Part shown: positions 1 through 9,300 of the stretch, piece after piece
Layout: each line of letters opens with the position of its first letter
How positions within the stretch are numbered: position 1 is the stretch's first letter
NCBI GenBank assembly: GCA_964580455.1
Contig: CAZOKO010000003.1
Coordinates: 1-52,716 of the forward strand
DNA from: CAZOKO01 sp964580455
GTDB lineage: Bacteria; Desulfobacterota; WTBG01
DNA length: 52,716 nucleotides
Direction: 5' to 3'
Made by a program: the position numbers and the translations under genes
Notes under the pieces: model-generated
The model's database searches: none
Told to the model about the DNA's origin: nothing
What the model saw: the letters and a program-made list of their open reading frames with translations, nothing else

Positions 1-202
1 ATAGCATACACACCCTGTATTATCGATATTTTATTGAAACGTTATACTAGTATAATAATTTAATGCTATATCTAGCTAACACACAGATTTTTTAGTGTCA
101 AGAAATTTTTAGTTTTTTAATGAATATTTATTCAGTGTTGCAAGATTAAATATTTCAGAGCGATAGTTGTTTTCAAAATGGTTAAATGGGGGGCGCACAA
201 AC

Positions 203-237
203 AAAAAGCCGGAGCTTTTAAGGCTCCGGCTTTTTTA
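203..237. terminator. Rho-independent terminator, possibly bidirectional
   Basis: An 8-bp G+C-rich stem (208-215 with 223-230) has a 7-nt loop, an A-run on the left and a T-run on the right, so it could stop transcription from either side. On the minus strand it follows the rhodanese remnant at 248-372. Positions 1-202 are AT-rich and I see no gene in them. Confidence 0.8.
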
Positions 238-247
238 CCTATTCAAT

Positions 248-372
248 TATACTTGAATAGTCATTTTCGGGCTCTTGATATTGGGACGCTGGACATACTT
301 CGTAGGCAAATCCATTAAACCTTACAATAGACTTTTTGCGTCATAGCCTAACATCCGCAGGTAAGCCGCAAC
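248..372 (-). pseudogene. Degenerate 3' end of a rhodanese-like gene
   Basis: Read on the minus strand, 369 down to about 326 translates as AAYLRMLGYDAKSLL. This resembles the helix that follows the catalytic loop of rhodanese domains (compare VACTVLNLLGYEAKNMKFG in the intact neighbour). A stop codon follows at once, and a further open stretch in the same frame ends near 248. The catalytic Cys loop is not recognisable upstream. The fragment lies between the terminator of the intact rhodanese gene and another terminator at 203-237, as if it were the worn 3' end of a former adjacent rhodanese gene. The match is short, so this is a suggestion. Confidence 0.35.
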
Positions 373-429
373 GAAAGGCAAGCCATAAGAGAAGTGCCTG
401 TAAGTTCAGGGAATTTCTGTTTCTAAACA

Positions 430-463
430 CAAAAAACCCCTCTGCTTTAAAAGCCGAGGGGTT
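430..463 (-). terminator. Terminator of the rhodanese gene
   Basis: An 8-bp stem (435-442 with 456-463) with a smaller nested stem is followed on the minus strand by six T residues. It lies about 50 bp past the stop codon of the tandem rhodanese gene, so it probably ends the cytochrome-rhodanese transcript. Confidence 0.8.
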
Positions 464-515
464 ATTATGAAATAAAGTGATGGGAAATTTTGCTGTTTCA
501 AAATGTAGGGGGAAA

Positions 516-1487
516 CTATCCCGCCTCGGTATCATAGTTGGGTGGCGCACAGTCGAAAGGAGTAGTGGCCAGAACATCTGGATCATCCGTCCAACCCATC
601 ATCCCGAACTTCATGTTTTTAGCTTCATAGCCTAGAAGATTGAGGACGGTACACGCCACCTGGCCGGTGTGTCCGGTATAGCAGTAAACTATAATTGTTT
701 TATCCGGATCAAGCTTTTCGAGGTTGTCCACTTCCGCAATGGTTCTCCAAGGAATATTGATGGCTCCGGGAACATGACCAACGGCATAATCATCCGCCGA
801 GCGGACACTGACAATGATGTAGTCGTCTGCCTGGCCTGGGTCATCAATAATCATCTTCACATCGGTTACAGAAATGACAGGACCCAGCCCTGAACCCAGA
901 TACGCCTGAGCCTGAGCCTTGGCTATAGCAACCACATCCATCTCTCCCGTTGCAATGACCGGTAGCTCGTTGTCTGCCGGAAGATCATTTGGCGTATCTT
1001 CCGTATCATAGTTGGGCGGTGCACAGTCAAAAGGAGTAGTGGCCAGGACATCTGGATCATCCGTCCAACCCATCATCCCGAACTTCATGTTGAGGGTATC
1101 ATAGCCCAAAACAGCAAGGATGGTATCGGCGACCTGCCCGGTGTGACCGGTGTAACAGTAGGCAATCTGTTTATCGGCATCTAGCTGGGCAAGGCTTGCA
1201 TCATCAGCAATCGTTTTCCATGGAATATTGATGGCTCCGGGAACGTGACCAACGGCGTAGTCATCGGGAGATCGCACACTCACGATATTGTAGTTAGCGG
1301 CTTCAGCCGGGTCATCAACAATCATTTTCACATCAGTTACGCTAATCACAGGCTTAAGATCTTCAAGAACAGCGTCAATCAATACCCTTAACGCCTCAAA
1401 CTCATCAACTACCATGCAGGAACTGGTCATGAAAGAAAAGCTAACAGCTAAAACAAGTACTCCCAAAAGTATTCGTGCTCGTTTCAT
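516..1487 (-). CDS. Tandem rhodanese-domain lipoprotein (ExtH-like)
   Basis: Exported protein of 323 residues made of two rhodanese domains. The N-terminus has a basic stretch, a hydrophobic core and a lipobox-like TSSC, so it is probably a lipoprotein. Each domain carries the catalytic-loop sequence CYTGHTGQ and ends in a near-identical tail with FGMMGWTDDPDVLATT and FDCAPPNYDTE; the two halves are clearly an internal gene duplication. The first domain lacks one residue just before the active Cys (QIAYCYTG against IIVYCYTG). Rhodaneses transfer sulfane sulfur and some handle selenium. The ATG at 1487 is preferred over the TTG at 1493 because GGAGG lies 9 nt before it. The gene follows a multiheme cytochrome on the same strand (130 bp gap), an arrangement known in Geobacter ext loci, where a rhodanese-like lipoprotein accompanies multiheme cytochromes. 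The physiological substrate is unknown. Confidence 0.85.
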   Translation of the reverse strand: MKRARILLGVLVLAVSFSFMTSSCMVVDEFEALRVLIDAVLEDLKPVISVTDVKMIVDDPAEAANYNIVSVRSPDDYAVGHVPGAINIPWKTIADDASLAQLDADKQIAYCYTGHTGQVADTILAVLGYDTLNMKFGMMGWTDDPDVLATTPFDCAPPNYDTEDTPNDLPADNELPVIATGEMDVVAIAKAQAQAYLGSGLGPVISVTDVKMIIDDPGQADDYIIVSVRSADDYAVGHVPGAINIPWRTIAEVDNLEKLDPDKTIIVYCYTGHTGQVACTVLNLLGYEAKNMKFGMMGWTDDPDVLATTPFDCAPPNYDTEAG

Positions 1488-1617
1488 TTTCAATTACCTC
1501 CCTATTGTTTTGTTTAAAAACCTGTTGATTCCACTTTTCCCATTAAAGAACTATCTCATAATCATTTTTTTTTCGCTCTTTTGTCTACCCCCTTTCACCC
1601 CTCTGTGTTTATTATAT

Positions 1618-2961
1618 TTATTCGGGGATAATGACCTCTTCATTCGCCTCCATCTCCCTTAAGAGGTCATCATACCCATAGCCTAGCCCACCATTGGCAT
1701 CCTTATAGAGTTCTATATCCTCTGCCCTTAGGTAATAGTCACTATCGTGACATGCAGCACCACAGCTTTCTCCTTCCTCCACTTCCGTTTGTGGTGTCCA
1801 TCGTTGGATATTATGCGGTGTTGTTAGTTTCCAGGTCGGCTCAGAGGTTTCGAAGTTTGGCAGGTCATCAATTCCCCATTCCTCGAATGTGTTGGGTGCA
1901 ACGGGAATATGCCTCACAGCGATATAGTCATAATCCTCATACCTGGAATTGTCATTCAGATAGTTTCTTCCAATTTCAAATGTCAAATACGAGGACCCTG
2001 TGATGCCTTCACCTCCCACATGACACCCATTGCAATTTTTGTAAGACTGGGAATGACAAGCCTGGCACGCAAGGGTTACACCAGAGTTCCCAAGCCAGTG
2101 TTGAGTATGATAGATGTTTTGATCGCTTACAGAGCTATGGCACGTCTCACATTGTGGAGCTACCGTATTGTTTTCATCATAACGGTAGGTCAACTCTGTG
2201 CCGTCACCGCCATGCATCTGATAACCGGAATGACAGAAATCACAGCGCTTGGCTAGAGTGATGTAGTGGTAATCTGCTTTGGTGCCCGGGTTTTCACCCG
2301 TATACTCTGCGCCGACACGAGACCCGTGACAGGCTGTGCAGTTTTCAGACATATCAGGAGTTCCCTTAAATTCATGAGACCAACCCTGTACAAATCCTCC
2401 CTGTACCGATCGAGGCCTGCTCACATGACATTGTCCACACGAGGCATGACATGTACCACACTCCATTCCGAACTCCTCTAATGCATGTTCATATCCCGGA
2501 TCTTTCAGACTGTAACCCGCCCTCAGTTCGAAACGCTTGAAATAACCTGCCTGTGAAAAATGGAGGCTTTGCTCAAAGTTTTCAACTTCATCCGGGTGAC
2601 AAGAAGCGCAGAACAGTTCAGGGTCTTCACTTGGATAGGGAACCAGATCTTCATGAGCTGCTTCCTTGTCAAAACGCTCCTGCGGATTCCCCAGATGACA
2701 CACGATACACTCAATTTCACCGTGGTTTGGATCTTCAAAAAATTCCTCGCCTACAAAAACTCTCTCCCATGGCTCCAACGGAGTCACACTTCCTCCTCAC
2801 CCTTCACCACTGCCCTCAGGATAATCTACCGGGTCGGCTATCTCTATCAAAAGGTCTTTATCGGTGTGACATCCAACACAACCAGTTACCAAAAAGTTTT
2901 CACAACTTGACAGATAAAGGCCTAATACCACCAGTAAAACAGTTCTCAGTAAGCTATTCAT
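1618..2961 (-). CDS. Multiheme cytochrome c lipoprotein with in-frame UGA (candidate selenoprotein, ExtKL-like)
   Basis: Reading through one in-frame UGA (2797-2799, residue 55) gives a 447-residue exported cytochrome. The part before the UGA supplies a signal peptide with lipobox LSSC and one heme motif (CVGCH). The part after it has CIVCH, CASCH, CGTCH, CGQCH, CTACH, CDFCH, CETCH, CQACH, CNGCH and a CX3CH (CGAACH), but no signal peptide of its own. Neither part makes sense alone, since heme is attached in the periplasm. The UGA lies in a Gly-rich stretch (SGEG-U-GGS) and is followed by a SECIS-like hairpin. The ATG at 2961 is chosen over 2979 because AAAGGAGG lies just before it. The next gene is the tandem rhodanese. 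Geobacter has comparable neighbouring ExtK and ExtL cytochromes; I recall these as possibly one seleno-protein but cannot verify that here. Alternatives are a nonsense mutation, or restart at GTG 2787 (AGGAGG 4 nt upstream). Confidence 0.75.
2768..2796 (-). promoter_or_regulatory. Candidate bacterial SECIS hairpin in the cytochrome gene
   Basis: Just after the UGA, arms 2786-2780 and 2776-2770 (TGACTCC / GGAGCCA, one A-C mismatch) pair around the loop GTT, with two further G-U pairs below. The loop begins 17 nt after the UGA and starts with G. Both features match the general description of bacterial SECIS elements: a short stem, a G in the first two loop positions and about 16-37 nt from UGA to loop. 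The sequence also contains an AGGAGG that could be a ribosome binding site, so the two readings compete. Confidence 0.5.
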
Positions 2962-3617
2962 GCCAACCTCCTTTCTCATTATAAGGTTTTGTCAAAACAA
3001 ACCACAGATTCACCCCGTTAGATACCTACTATATAGCAGTTGAACTTTGTCAGATGTTAACCCTGTTAGATAAATGAGTCTTCCACAAGGTTTACCATCT
3101 AACGGGGGAACCACAGAGAATTATTTAAATATCAATAAGTTAGATGGTTTTACCTTCCCTCCCCTCTGTGCTCCCTTAAGTAAATTATTATTTGCTATCT
3201 ATTACCACTCCTACTTCCCTTTTATTCAATAAAATAATTTTTTATATCTATCCTTTAACTAGATTGCTGGACTTTCATAATTTCTTCATTTCCACTTAAG
3301 TTTTAAATTCTTGAATAAAAAACTGATTTTCTTTTAGAAAACTATTCTCTCTATAACTGTTCCTCCACCTTTATATCCTTAATCCTATCCCTTCCTCTCT
3401 TTCATGATAAACTCATTTTAAAGGAAATGCTTCTCGATTTTTACAAAACCAGGGAGTTCACAGAGTTTTTTAAATGTATGTTTTCTCTCTGTGTCCTCTG
3501 TGGTTTCATATTTTCTCCCATGCTTGCATAAAACTTTTGACAGTACACATTACAAATTATATGGGGTTTATTAATCTTACTAACACTCTCCTCATTTTTA
3601 GTTAAAAACTTTGTCCT
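2962..3617. other. Intergenic region with degenerate palindromic repeats
   Basis: This stretch of about 650 bp has no convincing gene. It holds leader DNA of the minus-strand cytochrome gene and short dispersed repeat pieces: CCCGTTAGAT and its inverse ATCTAACGGG (near 3017 and 3099), and ACCACAGAG near 3111 paired with CTCTGTGTCCTCTGTGGT near 3485. The latter resembles the element at 37935-38041. I could not assign a promoter. Confidence 0.6.
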
Positions 3618-4979
3618 CTATACTTCTATGCCAAATCTTTTTATATTCTTCCAGAGCGTAATCCTGCTATATCCGAGTAGTACTGCAGCTTTTGTTTTAT
3701 TCCCTTGAGTCATTTTAAGTGCATTGGAAATCCGTACCCTTTCATCATTTGTATTTCTTTTTTTGTCTGTAGTGATACTTTCGATCATCAATCTTTGTTT
3801 TATTTGTTGTGGAATATTGTGGAAACGAATGGTATCAGTCCGGCAGGTTAAAAAGGCATATTCAATGGTATTCTCAAGCTCGCGTATATTACCACGCCAG
3901 TTATATTTCATGAGCTGATCAATTGTATGTTGGTCACACTTAACTATAGGTTTCTCCCCTTGGCTACGCAATCTCTTTATGAAGTGCTCTACCAAAAGAG
4001 GAATATCAGTTTTTCGGTCTCTCAAGCGAGGGATAGTAAGAGGAATTTCATTAATCCGATTAAACAACTCCTCTAAAAATGATCTCTTATTTATGAACTC
4101 CTGGATGTCTTTCTTTGTTGCGGCAATTACCCTTACATCGATTTTTCGAGAAGCTTTTTCACATTTGGTTTCTAATTCTTTTGCCTCGAGAAACTTTAAT
4201 AGTTTTACTTGGAGAGAGGGGGGGATATCTGCGATCTCATTCAGGAAAAGCGTTCCTCCATCAGCCTCTTCAAGTTTGCCTTTTTTCTTACTTATTGTAC
4301 CATCTGGAGAGGAAATTTGATGACCAAATAACGCACTATCAAAAAGTGTCTCGGTCAGGGCAGTACAATCAACTTTAACAAATGGCTTGTTTTTCCTATG
4401 GCCTGTGTAGTGTATTGTCCGGGCAATAAGTTCCTTGCCTGTACCCGTTTCGCCATTTATTAGAATTGATGCATCGCTGTCTTTCGCTAGATCAATCAGA
4501 GAATAAATATTTTGCATGGTATAGTGATTGCCTATTATTTGGTAAAATGATCTTCTCCCTTTGATCTCCTGTTTTAAGAGGTCAATCTCACGTTCTCGCT
4601 CAACGAGTTCTGTTATGTCAACGATACTTTCAACTCCACCGATAACTTTTCCCTGATGATCTTTTAAAAGTTGTGCATTTTTAAGCAAATATTTGTCTTT
4701 ACCGTTCTTGGCAGTAACAACACAGCGCTTTCGAACTATCTTTTTTTCTGAAAAGAGGGGGCATACCCCATTTTTATTTAGCATTACTCCCATACAGGTA
4801 GGGCTGTTAAAAAAATCACACTTCTTTCCTAACACCTCTTCGTTTTTAAAGCCCAAGATATCCTCAGCAGCTTTATTCCAGGAGGTAATAACACGGTTCG
4901 TATCGACGGTAAAAAGACCATCAACCATGTTTTCAATAATTTCTGGGTGGTTATTTGTAAGGAGGGTCTTATTTGTCAT
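3618..4979 (-). CDS. PAS-AAA+-Fis regulator with degenerate sigma-54 contact loop
   Basis: Protein of 453 residues built like an NtrC-family regulator: an N-terminal PAS domain (about 10-125) with a Cys cluster (KKCDFF, SPTCMG, GVCPLF), an AAA+ domain (about 145-375) and a C-terminal Fis-type helix-turn-helix (KAAVLLGYSRITLWKNIKRF). Walker A is intact (GETGTGKE). However, the GAFTGA loop that touches sigma-54 is replaced by SSPDGT, the Walker B Asp is Asn (LFLNEI instead of LFLDEI), and the first arginine finger is lost (FLEELFNR instead of FREDLFHR). From what is known of the family, it probably cannot remodel sigma-54 polymerase. It may act as a TyrR-like regulator or repressor sensing redox or a ligand through the Cys-rich PAS domain. 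It stands alone between the cytochrome/rhodanese pair and the fdh operon, on the same strand as both. Its targets are unknown. Confidence 0.85.
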   Translation of the reverse strand: MTNKTLLTNNHPEIIENMVDGLFTVDTNRVITSWNKAAEDILGFKNEEVLGKKCDFFNSPTCMGVMLNKNGVCPLFSEKKIVRKRCVVTAKNGKDKYLLKNAQLLKDHQGKVIGGVESIVDITELVEREREIDLLKQEIKGRRSFYQIIGNHYTMQNIYSLIDLAKDSDASILINGETGTGKELIARTIHYTGHRKNKPFVKVDCTALTETLFDSALFGHQISSPDGTISKKKGKLEEADGGTLFLNEIADIPPSLQVKLLKFLEAKELETKCEKASRKIDVRVIAATKKDIQEFINKRSFLEELFNRINEIPLTIPRLRDRKTDIPLLVEHFIKRLRSQGEKPIVKCDQHTIDQLMKYNWRGNIRELENTIEYAFLTCRTDTIRFHNIPQQIKQRLMIESITTDKKRNTNDERVRISNALKMTQGNKTKAAVLLGYSRITLWKNIKRFGIEV

Positions 4980-5164
4980 GAAAAACCGGGAAACATACTA
5001 CATGATTAACATTTTTATTAACACTATCCTTAACAATCCCTCTATAATATTTCAGCACCTATTCAAACACCTTTAACAAACACTATAATTATCAATATAT
5101 TATGTTCTTATTCCTACGCTTAGCTTAATGTTTTAGAGGGTTGAAAAGATAGTAAATATTATGT

Positions 5165-5181
5165 GTTAATTAATTATTAAC
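5165..5181. promoter_or_regulatory. AT-rich palindrome, possible operator
   Basis: GTTAAT, five bases, ATTAAC form a perfect inverted repeat about 190 bp upstream of the PAS regulator gene. Just beyond it, 5189-5202 reads TTAACATAAATCAA, whose second half matches the FNR box half-site ATCAA while the first half is imperfect. Either could bind a regulator; the evidence is sequence symmetry only. Confidence 0.3.
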
Positions 5182-5282
5182 ATTTAATTTAACATAAATC
5201 AAGTTTTTTTTCCTTCTTTCGTAAAAAAGTTGGTAGCGTTAAAAAATCTTTTGCTTTTTCAGGGAAATATCTATTGATACTC

Positions 5283-5401
5283 TCGTAAAAAGTCAAGAAT
5301 CAAGTCACTCCCGCGAAAGCGGGAGTCCATAACAAGCTGAAATTACTGGATTCCTGCTTTCGCAGGAATTACAAATAAGGAGTAAATTGGACTTTTTACG
5401 A
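5283..5401. repeat. Palindromic repeat element with 12-bp inverted ends
   Basis: The ends TCGTAAAAAGTC (5283-5294) and GACTTTTTACGA (5390-5401) are perfect inverted copies. Inside are a CTCCCGCGAAAGCGGGAG hairpin and a looser TTCCTGCTTTCGCAGGAA hairpin. The outer end also occurs at the right end of the element at 39512-39637, and the inner hairpin resembles the one next to the GIY-YIG gene. It looks like a miniature, gene-less mobile-type element. Confidence 0.7.
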
Positions 5402-5532
5402 ATACGTCTTTTTTGATTTGAGAATAAAATGGATATTATAAGGGGAGGAATCTTATATTGCTAATAAGGGGGAATTTTAAGCTGGTGTTAACATTTTTTA
5501 ATGGCACATGGGTTCATGTAATTTAGTATATG

Positions 5533-5573
5533 AATAAAAGAAATCCGCAGAAAAGCTTCATTCTGCGGATTTC
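5533..5573 (-). terminator. Terminator of the fdh operon
   Basis: A 12-bp perfect stem (5540-5551 with 5562-5573) with a 10-nt loop is followed on the minus strand by CTTTTATT. It lies about 60 bp past the stop codon of the formate dehydrogenase beta gene. Confidence 0.8.
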
Positions 5574-5631
5574 TCCATAAATAACAAAAAAACACTCGCA
5601 ACCTCTATCAATCTTGAACCTGCTTCACAGC

Positions 5632-6378
5632 CTAGAAAGAAGAAACCTTCTTCAGAAACTGTTTCCCCTTTTCACGCAGAGACTGTAAGTAAGCTCTTCT
5701 TGAACTGGAGCTTAACTCTGCTGCACTCGGCAACCCATAAAAAGAAGGATCTTTCTGTAACACATAGATCTGATGCAATCCTCCCGCTTCCTCTATACCA
5801 TACAGGTAGCCACCAATTGCGGCTTTTCGTGCCTGGGCCTGAGTTACCAGTGCGTCCAGATCACCAAATATAATGGCGCCACTGGGACAGGTTTTTGCAC
5901 AAGCAGGTTGTGGTGTGTCTCCTGTAACTGCACCCTCAGTTAGTCTATCCAGACATGCCCAGCATTTTTTAGACTTCGCGGATTCATCTGAAGTAAGGCG
6001 AGGTACTTCAAAAGGACAGGCGGAAACACACGCACCACACCCTATACACAATTCCTCATCCACAAATACAAAACCCGTAGTCGAATCTTTCTGCATTGCA
6101 GAAACAGGACATACGGAAACACAAGCAGCATCCGTACAATGCATACACTGTCTCTTACGGAATAACCATTCAGGATCACCACCTGAAGCTGTGGAAGAAT
6201 GAAATTCCACCAGGCAATACGTACTAGCAGAGAGGTCAGGAGGATTCTGGTAACCTGCACCCGCAGTGAAGAATGTTGTTTCTTCAGCTTCAAGCTCATT
6301 CCACTGTTTACAAGCCACCTGACAACCCCTGCAGGCAGTACACTTAGATGTATCAATTAACATCGCTTTATCAGCCAT
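5632..6378 (-). CDS. fdhB: Formate dehydrogenase beta subunit, four-cluster ferredoxin protein
   Basis: Electron-transfer subunit of 248 residues that carries electrons from the catalytic subunit through [4Fe-4S] clusters. Four Cys groups are visible: CTACRGCQVAC near the N-terminus, CMHCTDAACVSVCPV, CIGCGACVSACPF, and CWACLDR with a later CAKTCP. It lacks the C-terminal membrane helix found in the E. coli FdnH/FdoH type, so the enzyme is probably a soluble periplasmic FdhAB dimer like those of sulfate reducers. It would reach the periplasm with the Tat-exported alpha subunit. The gene starts 17 nt after fdhA with a clear GGAGG. No gamma (cytochrome b) subunit follows; a terminator does. Electrons may pass to one of the many periplasmic cytochromes encoded nearby. 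Confidence 0.92.
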   Translation of the reverse strand: MADKAMLIDTSKCTACRGCQVACKQWNELEAEETTFFTAGAGYQNPPDLSASTYCLVEFHSSTASGGDPEWLFRKRQCMHCTDAACVSVCPVSAMQKDSTTGFVFVDEELCIGCGACVSACPFEVPRLTSDESAKSKKCWACLDRLTEGAVTGDTPQPACAKTCPSGAIIFGDLDALVTQAQARKAAIGGYLYGIEEAGGLHQIYVLQKDPSFYGLPSAAELSSSSRRAYLQSLREKGKQFLKKVSSF

Positions 6379-6395
6379 CTTTTTTTACCTCCCTT

Positions 6396-9300
6396 CTATA
6401 TTTTTTCTATATTAACAAGAAAAGCCTTGTATTCAGGTATTGTAGTATTGGGATCACCAACATGTGGAGTCAGGCTATTAGCACTATCACCCGTAGCAAT
6501 ACCCTGGTACCCAAAATGCCATGGCAAACCAACCACTTCAACAGTGCTGCCGTTTATGCTTAACGACTTTATTCTGTCCGTTACCAGGGCATATGCCGTA
6601 ATGCTACCACGGGCAGAACTAACCGTTACCTTATCGCCGCTTGCTATACCCTTAGTAGTTGCCAGCGTCTCACTGATCTCACAGAACATGTCAGGTACAA
6701 GCTCACAGAGCCATGGCAGATTACGTGTCATAGCACCTGCCTGCCAATGTTCGACTACCCGGTAAGTAGTAGCAACATAAGGATATTGGCTCTTATCACC
6801 AACTACATTGCCGGACCAGATAGTAATACAGGGGTTATTCTGCTGACTGGACATCTGATTGGTAACAGGGCTTTCCAAAGGTTCATAGTGCTCTGGCAGA
6901 GGGCCATCGGGACGACCCATACCAAATATTCTACCCAGTCCCTCCGGCTTCATGATAAAGGCACCATAAGTTGGATCATTACCACAGTCTCTTACATCGC
7001 CGCCGACAAAACCCTCACCGTCATACCAGATTACCTTTTTACTCTCGTTCCACGGGTTGCCTGCTGTATCACATGATGCGCGGTTATAAATAATCCGCCT
7101 GTTGACCGGCCAGCACCATGAGAAGTTTGAGTGAAGTCCTATATCACTGGCATCATTGCTGGTGTCTTTTGTTGTTGTTCTGTAATCGCGGGCAGCCATA
7201 TTTCCATCCTCAGTGTAACATGCACAGTAGAGCCAGTTAGCGGAGGAGGTTGATCCATCATCTTTCAACATGGTAAACTTGGGAACAAGCTCACCTTTAC
7301 TGCCATCTTCAGTATCTTCGAGGAAATAACCGTTTATCCTCCTGGCCACCTCATGAACACTAATGCCGTCTTCTGCAACTTCACCTGCTTTTGTATTTGA
7401 GTAATCCCAGTCAAGGTGCTTAATTGGGTTATCTTTTGGATCAAAGCTCAACATATGCAAGAGCTTAAGCATCTCTCCCAGCTTCCCCAAGATCCAGAGG
7501 TCGCTCTTTGCCTCTCCAGGAGGATCAATTGCCTTATAGCGCCACTGCGCCCAGCGGCCGCTGTTAGTTATGCTTCCTTCCTTTTCAACGGATGACGCTG
7601 CCGGCAGGAGAAAGACCTCTGTTTTGATTTTTGAAGAATCAACACCAGGTCTTTTCCAGAAGGCTGCAGTCTCCGTCTCCCAGAGATCAGCTGCAATCAG
7701 CCAGTTGAGATTTGCCAGGGCGTCTCTTTCAAATTCGGCATTAGGACCGCCCACGGCTGGATTCTGGCCTATGGCGACCAGGCCTTTGATAGTACCTTCA
7801 GACATCGCCTCAAAGAGAGCAATGTGAGAATGGTCACCATAACGCTTGGGGAGATAATCATATGCAAAATCATTATCTGCTGTGGCATTCTCACCATAGT
7901 AATCTTTCAAAAGACTGACCATATATTTTTTGGTATGCTGCCACCAGTTGGTACTCTTGCCCGGGTTTATGGTAGCTGCTGCCTTCATCGCTACCCAGTC
8001 ATCCAGAGTCTGTTTGCTTGATGTCGGGCAGGGAAGATAGCCAGGCAGGATGTGATAAAGTATACAGTGGTCAGTTGAACCCTGAACATTAGACTCACCT
8101 CTCAGTGCATTAACCCCACCGCCGGCAAGACCCATATTTCCCAGAAGGAGCTGCAGCAAAGCAAAGGCTCGTATAGTCTGAACGCCTGTGGTGTGCTGTG
8201 TCCATCCCATGGCGTACATGATAGTGCCTACCTTATCAGTTGCACCGGTCGCACAGTAGGCAGCCGCAATTTCATTGAATTTAGCTTGAGATACGCCGGT
8301 GATTTTAGATACTACCTCAGGAGTATATCGCGACACATGATCCTTAAGCAGTGCAAATACACAGTCAGGGTCATCAAGATCCTCTGCTTTAACATTATTG
8401 TTCTCTGCATCCAACTGATACTGCCAGGTGGACTTGTCGTATGATTTACTGCCATCATAGCCAGTAAAAAGTCCATCCGTAAAACCAAACCCCTCGTTAA
8501 TCTTACAGAGGGCATTGGTGTGAACTTTTACATATTCATCATTGTAAAGTTCATTTTCAATCGCATATCTTACCATCCCGTTAATAAAAGCAATGTCTGC
8601 TCCAGGACGAATCTGGGCAAACATATCTGCTTTAGCCGATGTCCTGGTGAAGCGCGGATCAACGCTTATCAATTTGGCACCATCTTCCATTGCCTTGGTT
8701 ACCCACTTAAAGGAAATGGGGTGATTCTCTGCAGCGTTGCTGCCCATAATCATAATACAGTCACTGTTCTTGATATCAATCCAGTGATTAGTCATTGCCC
8801 CTCTACCGAACGACTCTGCCAGAGCCGCAACTGTAGCGGAGTGTCATATCCTGGCCTGGTGTTCTAAGTAGATTACTCCAAGTGACCTCATCAGCTTGGT
8901 GTAAAGATGGCATTCTTCATTGTCGAGTGCAGCCCCACCAATGGCAGCAATTGCCTCGGTGCGGTTCACCGTGTTTCCCTCTGAATCTTCTCTGGTAAAG
9001 TTGAAATCACGGGTCGTTTTTACCTTAAGTGCCATCAAGATCAGTGCCATAAACCAGGGAATTTCTATCCAGTCACCGCCCCAATAAGGGGGACGCCACA
9101 AAACTTTATCGAGACGTCGGTCATTGTTTGCTGTCTGGTAGAGTGAATTCCCCTTAGAGCAAAGTGAACCCTCATTGATTGGATGGTCAGGATCTCCCTC
9201 AGTATTAACAACCTTACCTCCGGAAGCAGTGACAACTATACCACAGCCACACGCACAGTATGGACAGATAGTTGTTGTCTCAGTTCCTTCTTTCGTCTTC

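Larger units (their letters stand above)
4980..5631. other. AT-rich intergenic region upstream of the PAS regulator and downstream of fdhB
   Basis: No gene seen. It contains leader DNA of the regulator gene, an AT-rich palindrome (5165-5181), a weak FNR-type half match (5189-5202), a palindromic repeat element (5283-5401) and the terminator of the fdh operon (5533-5573). Confidence 0.7.

Noticed and set aside
669..893. Plus-strand open frame opposite the rhodanese gene, and many similar shadows opposite cytochrome genes
   Set aside because: They are antisense to well-supported genes, with no homology or ribosome binding sites.
1618..2787. Reading the large cytochrome segment as a separate gene from GTG 2787
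   Set aside because: It has AGGAGG upstream, but the product would lack a signal peptide, and heme is attached only outside the cytoplasm. The upstream segment would be a useless 54-residue lipoprotein. I keep it as an alternative in the evidence.
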